Positions 60,888 through 64,000 of a stretch of DNA of 64,000 nt are shown here, piece by piece. The notes under the pieces are model-generated. The model saw only the letters and a program-made list of their open reading frames with translations. It ran no database searches and was not told where the DNA came from. The position numbers and the translations under genes were made by a program. The first letter of the stretch is position 1, and each line of letters starts with the position of its first letter. The stretch comes from Streptomyces sp. T12. Its GTDB lineage: Bacteria; Actinomycetota; Actinomycetes; Streptomycetales; Streptomycetaceae. The DNA is taken from NCBI RefSeq assembly GCF_028736035.1, contig NZ_CP117866.1:4402001-4466000 (forward strand), in the 5' to 3' direction.

Positions 60888-61523
60888 TCAGTCCGAGGCC
60901 ACGTCACGCAGGCGGGCGCAGGTGATGCGATAGACCTCGACCAGATCGGCGCCGCCCTCCGGCGCCCGGCGTGAGACCCACTCGTCGAACGCGGCGCGCA
61001 GCGTTGCGCTCACGGTCTCGGCCATCACCCGGGCTCGCAGGTCCACGGTCTCGGCGCCGGTGGCATCCGCCAGGAGCCGTTGGAACCGTTGACATTGTTC
61101 GGCCTCCCGCCGCAGTGCCGCGCTGCGCAGGGCCATGTCCCGCGTGAGCAGACCGCGGACCCGTCGCATGCGACCGATCACGTCGCCCGGGTCGGCGCTC
61201 AGCGCACCCAGGACTCCGGCAACGGCCTCCTCGACGTCCCGAAAGGTCAACACACCGGCCTTGGTATCGCCCAGACGCGCGACGAGTGCGGACTCGAAGG
61301 CCCGGTTCGGCCCCAGCGCCGCGTCCTCCTTCGTCGCGAAGTGCCTGAAGAAGGTGCTCTGCGAGACACCGGCCGCCGCCGCGATCTCTTGCACCGTGGT
61401 GCGCTCGTACCCCTGCCTCTCGAACAAGTCGAGAGCTGCGTCTTCGATGTCGGTCTGGGTTGCCAGCCGACGGCGTTCTCGTAGATCCGGCTTACCAGTC
61501 ACAGTCAAGACGGTAGCACGCAC
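60888..61523 (-). CDS. TetR-family transcriptional regulator
   Basis: 211 aa from GTG 61523; GTG 61502 (VTGKPDLRERRRLATQ) is an equally plausible start, and neither has a ribosome binding site. HTH TVQEIAAAAGVSQSTFFRHF followed by ATKEDAAL. MftR-like C-terminal domain with MRRVRGLLTRDMALRSAALR. A 15-base palindrome lies 24 bases upstream and is probably its own operator. It may control the aldehyde dehydrogenase/LivM genes. Confidence 0.88.
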   Translation of the reverse strand: MRATVLTVTGKPDLRERRRLATQTDIEDAALDLFERQGYERTTVQEIAAAAGVSQSTFFRHFATKEDAALGPNRAFESALVARLGDTKAGVLTFRDVEEAVAGVLGALSADPGDVIGRMRRVRGLLTRDMALRSAALRREAEQCQRFQRLLADATGAETVDLRARVMAETVSATLRAAFDEWVSRRAPEGGADLVEVYRITCARLRDVASD

Positions 61524-61546
61524 CTAGTTGAAAGTGACACCCAAGA

Positions 61547-61561
61547 TGACAGCAACTGTCA
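61547..61561. promoter_or_regulatory. TGACAG-CAA-CTGTCA palindrome
   Basis: Perfect 6-bp arms with a 3-base spacer, 24 bases upstream of the first TetR start codon. A nearby AGTGACAC (61533-61540) repeats part of the half-site. Likely autoregulatory operator. Confidence 0.5.
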
Positions 61562-61576
61562 CCAGCGACTGACGCC

Positions 61577-61644
61577 CTTCATCCAGGGCTCGCAGACGGC
61601 CCGCGCAGATCGTCGGCTAGGGTCGAAGCGCTACCTGGATGAAG
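61577..61644. repeat. 11-bp perfect inverted repeat with 46-base loop
   Basis: CTTCATCCAGG (61577-61587) and CCTGGATGAAG (61634-61644) are exact reverse complements between the TetR promoter region and the aldehyde dehydrogenase stop. It could be a long-loop terminator or paired binding sites. Confidence 0.4.
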
Positions 61645-61678
61645 TGGCGCGTCTCCGGCAGAGCATGACGCGGCCCCG

Positions 61679-63181
61679 TCAGAACGGGAAGTCGCGAGGC
61701 TCTCCGCGCAGCGTGATCCAGCGGAGTTCGGTGAATTCGTCTGCCGCGAAGGTCGTGCCGAATCGGCCCCAGCCGCTCTCCTTCACACCCCCGAAGGGCA
61801 TGTTCGGCTCGTCGTTGACCGGTTGGTCGTTGACATGCACGATCCCCGCCTCGAGACGGCGAGCGATGTCCAGTCCACGATGGGTGCCGCTGGTCAGGAC
61901 ACCTGCGGTCAGCCCGTAGCGGGAGGCGTTCGCGCGCTGCACCGCATGGTCGGCGTCGTCGACCGTCTCCAGGATCACGACCGGGCCGAAGGTCTCGTCG
62001 AAGGCGAGTTCGGCGTCCTCGGGCACATCGGTCAGGACGGTGGGCGGGTAACACGGCGGGGCGGCCGTGCCCCCGGTGAGGAGACGGGCGCCCATCGAGA
62101 CGGCCTCCTCGACGCGGCGATCCAGGAGGGACAGCGCCCATTTGTTGATCACCGGCCCGACCACGGTGCGAGGATCGTGCGGGTCGCCGACGGGCAGAGC
62201 CGCCGCCTTCTCGGTGAAGAGGCGGGTGAACTCCTCCGCGATCGGCCTCTCGACGTAGATACGGCGGGCGCACATGCACACCTGCCCCTGGTGCACGAAC
62301 GCGCCGTAGATCGCGGCGTCGACCGCGTAGGACAGGTCGGCGTCGGCGAGGACGAGGAGCGGGTTCTGGCCGCTGAGCTGGAGGACGATGCGCTTGAGGT
62401 GGCGGCCGGCCGTCTCGGCGAGGCGGCGGCCGGTGGGTGTGGAGCCGGTGAAGTTGACGCGGCGAACCGCGGGATGGGAGAGGAGCACGTCCGCTATGGC
62501 GCCGGCGCCGCCGGGGGCGTGGGTGATCACGTTGAGGACGCCCGGCGGGAGTCCGGCCTCGGCGAAGATCTCCGCCCAGAGTGTGCCGCCGGTGAGGGGG
62601 GATTCCTCGGACGGCTTGAGGACGACCGTGTTGCCGAGGGCGATCGGGCCGACGATGCTGCGGCCGGACAGCACCAGGGAGGCGTTCCACGGGGCGATGG
62701 CCGCGACGACTCCGACCGGCTGGCGGACGGCGAGCGCACGGGTGCCGGGGATGTCCGAGGGGAGCACCTGTCCGACGGCGCTGTAGGGGAGTCCGGCGGC
62801 CTGGCGGAGCAGCGAGACGCTGAAGTCCAGCTGGACCGTCGCGTAGTGGCGGCCGCACCCCGTCTCCCTGGTCAGCAGGCCAAGGACCTCCTCGCGGCGG
62901 CGGTCGAGGATGTCGCTCGCGCGCAGCAGGACCCGCTGCCGCTCGGCCGGCGGCGCGTCGGCCCACCCGGCGAAGGCCGCCTGGGCGGCGTCCACCGCCC
63001 GGCGGGCGTCCTCGGCGTCGCCCGCGGCGACCGTCGCCATGACGGATCCGGTCCAGGGGTCATGGTCGGGGTAGGTTCCTCCGCCCAGCGGCTCGGTCCA
63101 CTCACCGCCGATGTGGTGGCGCACCGTGACCGGGCGGGCCGGTCGGCCCGCGTCCGTCGCCGTGGGGTCAGGGACGTTCAC
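61679..63181 (-). CDS. Aldehyde dehydrogenase with altered general-base motif
   Basis: 500 aa. ALDH features: VVAAIAPWNASLVLSG, VVLKPSEESP, NFTGSTPTGRRLAE, catalytic Cys in HQGQVCMCARR, DETFGPVV, and PFGGVKESGWGRFG. The usual LELGGK motif reads LQLSGQN, so the Glu that acts as general base is Gln (codon CAG). Resembles aromatic-aldehyde (benzaldehyde/vanillin) dehydrogenases. Four bases separate it from the LivM-type permease gene, so uptake and oxidation are probably linked. Confidence 0.9.
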   Translation of the reverse strand: MNVPDPTATDAGRPARPVTVRHHIGGEWTEPLGGGTYPDHDPWTGSVMATVAAGDAEDARRAVDAAQAAFAGWADAPPAERQRVLLRASDILDRRREEVLGLLTRETGCGRHYATVQLDFSVSLLRQAAGLPYSAVGQVLPSDIPGTRALAVRQPVGVVAAIAPWNASLVLSGRSIVGPIALGNTVVLKPSEESPLTGGTLWAEIFAEAGLPPGVLNVITHAPGGAGAIADVLLSHPAVRRVNFTGSTPTGRRLAETAGRHLKRIVLQLSGQNPLLVLADADLSYAVDAAIYGAFVHQGQVCMCARRIYVERPIAEEFTRLFTEKAAALPVGDPHDPRTVVGPVINKWALSLLDRRVEEAVSMGARLLTGGTAAPPCYPPTVLTDVPEDAELAFDETFGPVVILETVDDADHAVQRANASRYGLTAGVLTSGTHRGLDIARRLEAGIVHVNDQPVNDEPNMPFGGVKESGWGRFGTTFAADEFTELRWITLRGEPRDFPF

Positions 63182-63185
63182 CTGG

Positions 63186-64000
63186 TCAAGTCTCCCTCGA
63201 TGACGGCTGGGGACGGGCCCCCTGCCGCCGCAGATGGTAACCGACGGGTAGCAACTGGACGTGCAGCCGGTCGTTCAGCAGACTCCACAGCCCGCGTGGG
63301 AGGAAGAGGGCGAAGGCGACGGCGGTCAGGCCGAGCCCGATGAGGTACCAGGCTCCCTGGTCGGCGAGGAAGTACTGCACGGCGAAGAAGAGGACGGCGC
63401 CGATGATCGGTCCCTCGAAGGTGCCGATGCCACCGACCAGCACCATGAAGATCATGTACGCCGACCACTGCACCCCGAAGATCGACTGGGGCTGGATGAA
63501 CAGGGTGTTGGCCAGCGTGAGGGCGCCCGCAGCACCGCATCCGAAGCCGGCGAGGACGACCAGCATGAGCTTGAGCGGCCTGACCCGCACGCCGAGCGAG
63601 GCGGCGGCGTCCTCGTCATCGCGGATCGCCTGCAGGGCGGCTCCGATGCGGTGCCGCAGCAGGAGAGAGAGCAGGACGAGCAGGAGGACGGCGAAGGCGA
63701 GGGTGAGCCAGTAGGTGAAGGCGCGGCGCACCTCGGGGGCATAACCGTTCAGCCCCTGAAGGGAGACTCCGGTTCCGCCTCCGAGGCTCTGGTCGAGCAT
63801 GACGAACAGGGCGATCGCCTCGGCGACGACCCAGGTGCCCACGGCGAACTGGCCGCCGCGCAGCCGCAGGACGAGCAGGGAGAGCACCGCCGCGAGCACG
63901 GCGGAGGCCAGGGATGCCAAGACGACGGCGAGGTACGGGTGTACGCCGTGCTGGGTGAGGAAGATGGTGCCGTACGCGCCGAATCCGATGAACGCCTGCT
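63186..64000 (-). CDS. LivM-type branched-chain amino acid/aromatic acid ABC permease (partial)
   Basis: At least 270 aa; the frame stays open to the right edge, so the N-terminus is missing. Signatures: QAFIGFGAYGTIFLT at the edge, the coupling loop IRDDEDAAASLGVRVRPLKL, and GGIGTFEGPIIGAVLFFAVQ. About six membrane helices are visible. Such permeases import branched-chain amino acids, amides or aromatic acids; the adjacent aldehyde dehydrogenase favours an organic acid or aldehyde precursor. Confidence 0.9.
   Translation of the reverse strand, partial: QAFIGFGAYGTIFLTQHGVHPYLAVVLASLASAVLAAVLSLLVLRLRGGQFAVGTWVVAEAIALFVMLDQSLGGGTGVSLQGLNGYAPEVRRAFTYWLTLAFAVLLLVLLSLLLRHRIGAALQAIRDDEDAAASLGVRVRPLKLMLVVLAGFGCGAAGALTLANTLFIQPQSIFGVQWSAYMIFMVLVGGIGTFEGPIIGAVLFFAVQYFLADQGAWYLIGLGLTAVAFALFLPRGLWSLLNDRLHVQLLPVGYHLRRQGARPQPSSRET

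Noticed and set aside
1..64000. tRNA, rRNA or CRISPR array
   Set aside because: No tRNA-like cloverleaf, rRNA segment or regularly spaced repeat was recognised by reading; a covariance-model scan would settle tRNAs and small RNAs.

Overview
The window has the marks of a Streptomyces (or close actinobacterial) chromosome: very high GC with G/C-biased third positions, frequent GTG and some TTG starts, many 4-bp ATGA/GTGA gene overlaps, and typical streptomycete families (MMPL exporter, HisKA_3 kinase/LuxR regulator pairs, class I P450 systems, ricin-type lectin glycosidases). No rRNA, tRNA or CRISPR array was seen.

Region 1 (about 0.2-10.7 kb) is an unusual accessory locus built from recombination-enzyme parts. 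A single protein joins a TnsB/TniA-like transposase to a TnsC/TniB-like AAA+ ATPase, and its DDE triad looks degenerate. Around it are two uncharacterised proteins with winged-helix-like segments, a tyrosine-recombinase-like protein that has lost its catalytic residues and carries a 1-base frameshift, a DDE protein with an apparently complete D-D-E set, and two further unknown proteins. Two paralogous XRE-type HTH proteins stand at the outer ends. Perfect palindromes and hairpins lie in its intergenic spaces. This is my main candidate for an undescribed system.

Region 2 (10.8-15.9 kb) is an AraC regulator divergent from DsbA-like, tandem NTF2/SnoaL-like, MoaF-like, macrodomain, SirTM-class sirtuin and NTF2/SnoaL-like genes. 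The last three overlap. It looks like a protein ADP-ribosylation/de-ADP-ribosylation module without the lipoate-linked partners known from pathogens. A perfect 20-bp palindrome sits in the divergent promoter.

Region 3 (15.9-24.4 kb) holds two paralogous sensor kinases. One is an orphan and one is in an MMPL exporter-kinase-response regulator operon. A near-identical 25-26 base motif occurs upstream of both the orphan kinase and the MMPL operon. An HSL-type hydrolase and an AI-2E-family membrane protein lie between.

Region 4 (24.8-37.7 kb) is oxidative metabolism: three SDRs, an exported hydrolase, an aldehyde dehydrogenase, and a full class I P450 system (ferredoxin reductase, two P450s, one [3Fe-4S] ferredoxin) with a TetR regulator and a DHA2-type MFS exporter. 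The substrate is not evident. Region 5 (37.9-41.1 kb) holds a duplicated-domain lipoprotein, an ECF sigma factor with a membrane-anchored partner, and a DJ-1/PfpI protein.

Region 6 (41.1-57.5 kb) is an L-fucose utilisation locus. Secreted GH29 alpha-L-fucosidase and GH30 galactanase-like enzymes are divergent from an ABC importer and a tightly coupled catabolic operon (fuconate dehydratase, lactonase, FucU mutarotase, two dehydrogenases, KDPG-type aldolase, PfkB kinase, AKR sugar dehydrogenase), ending with a GntR regulator. Region 7 (57.6-64 kb) holds a hydrolase/TetR/MDR operon, a TetR regulator with a palindromic site, and an aldehyde dehydrogenase coupled to a LivM-type permease that runs off the right edge.
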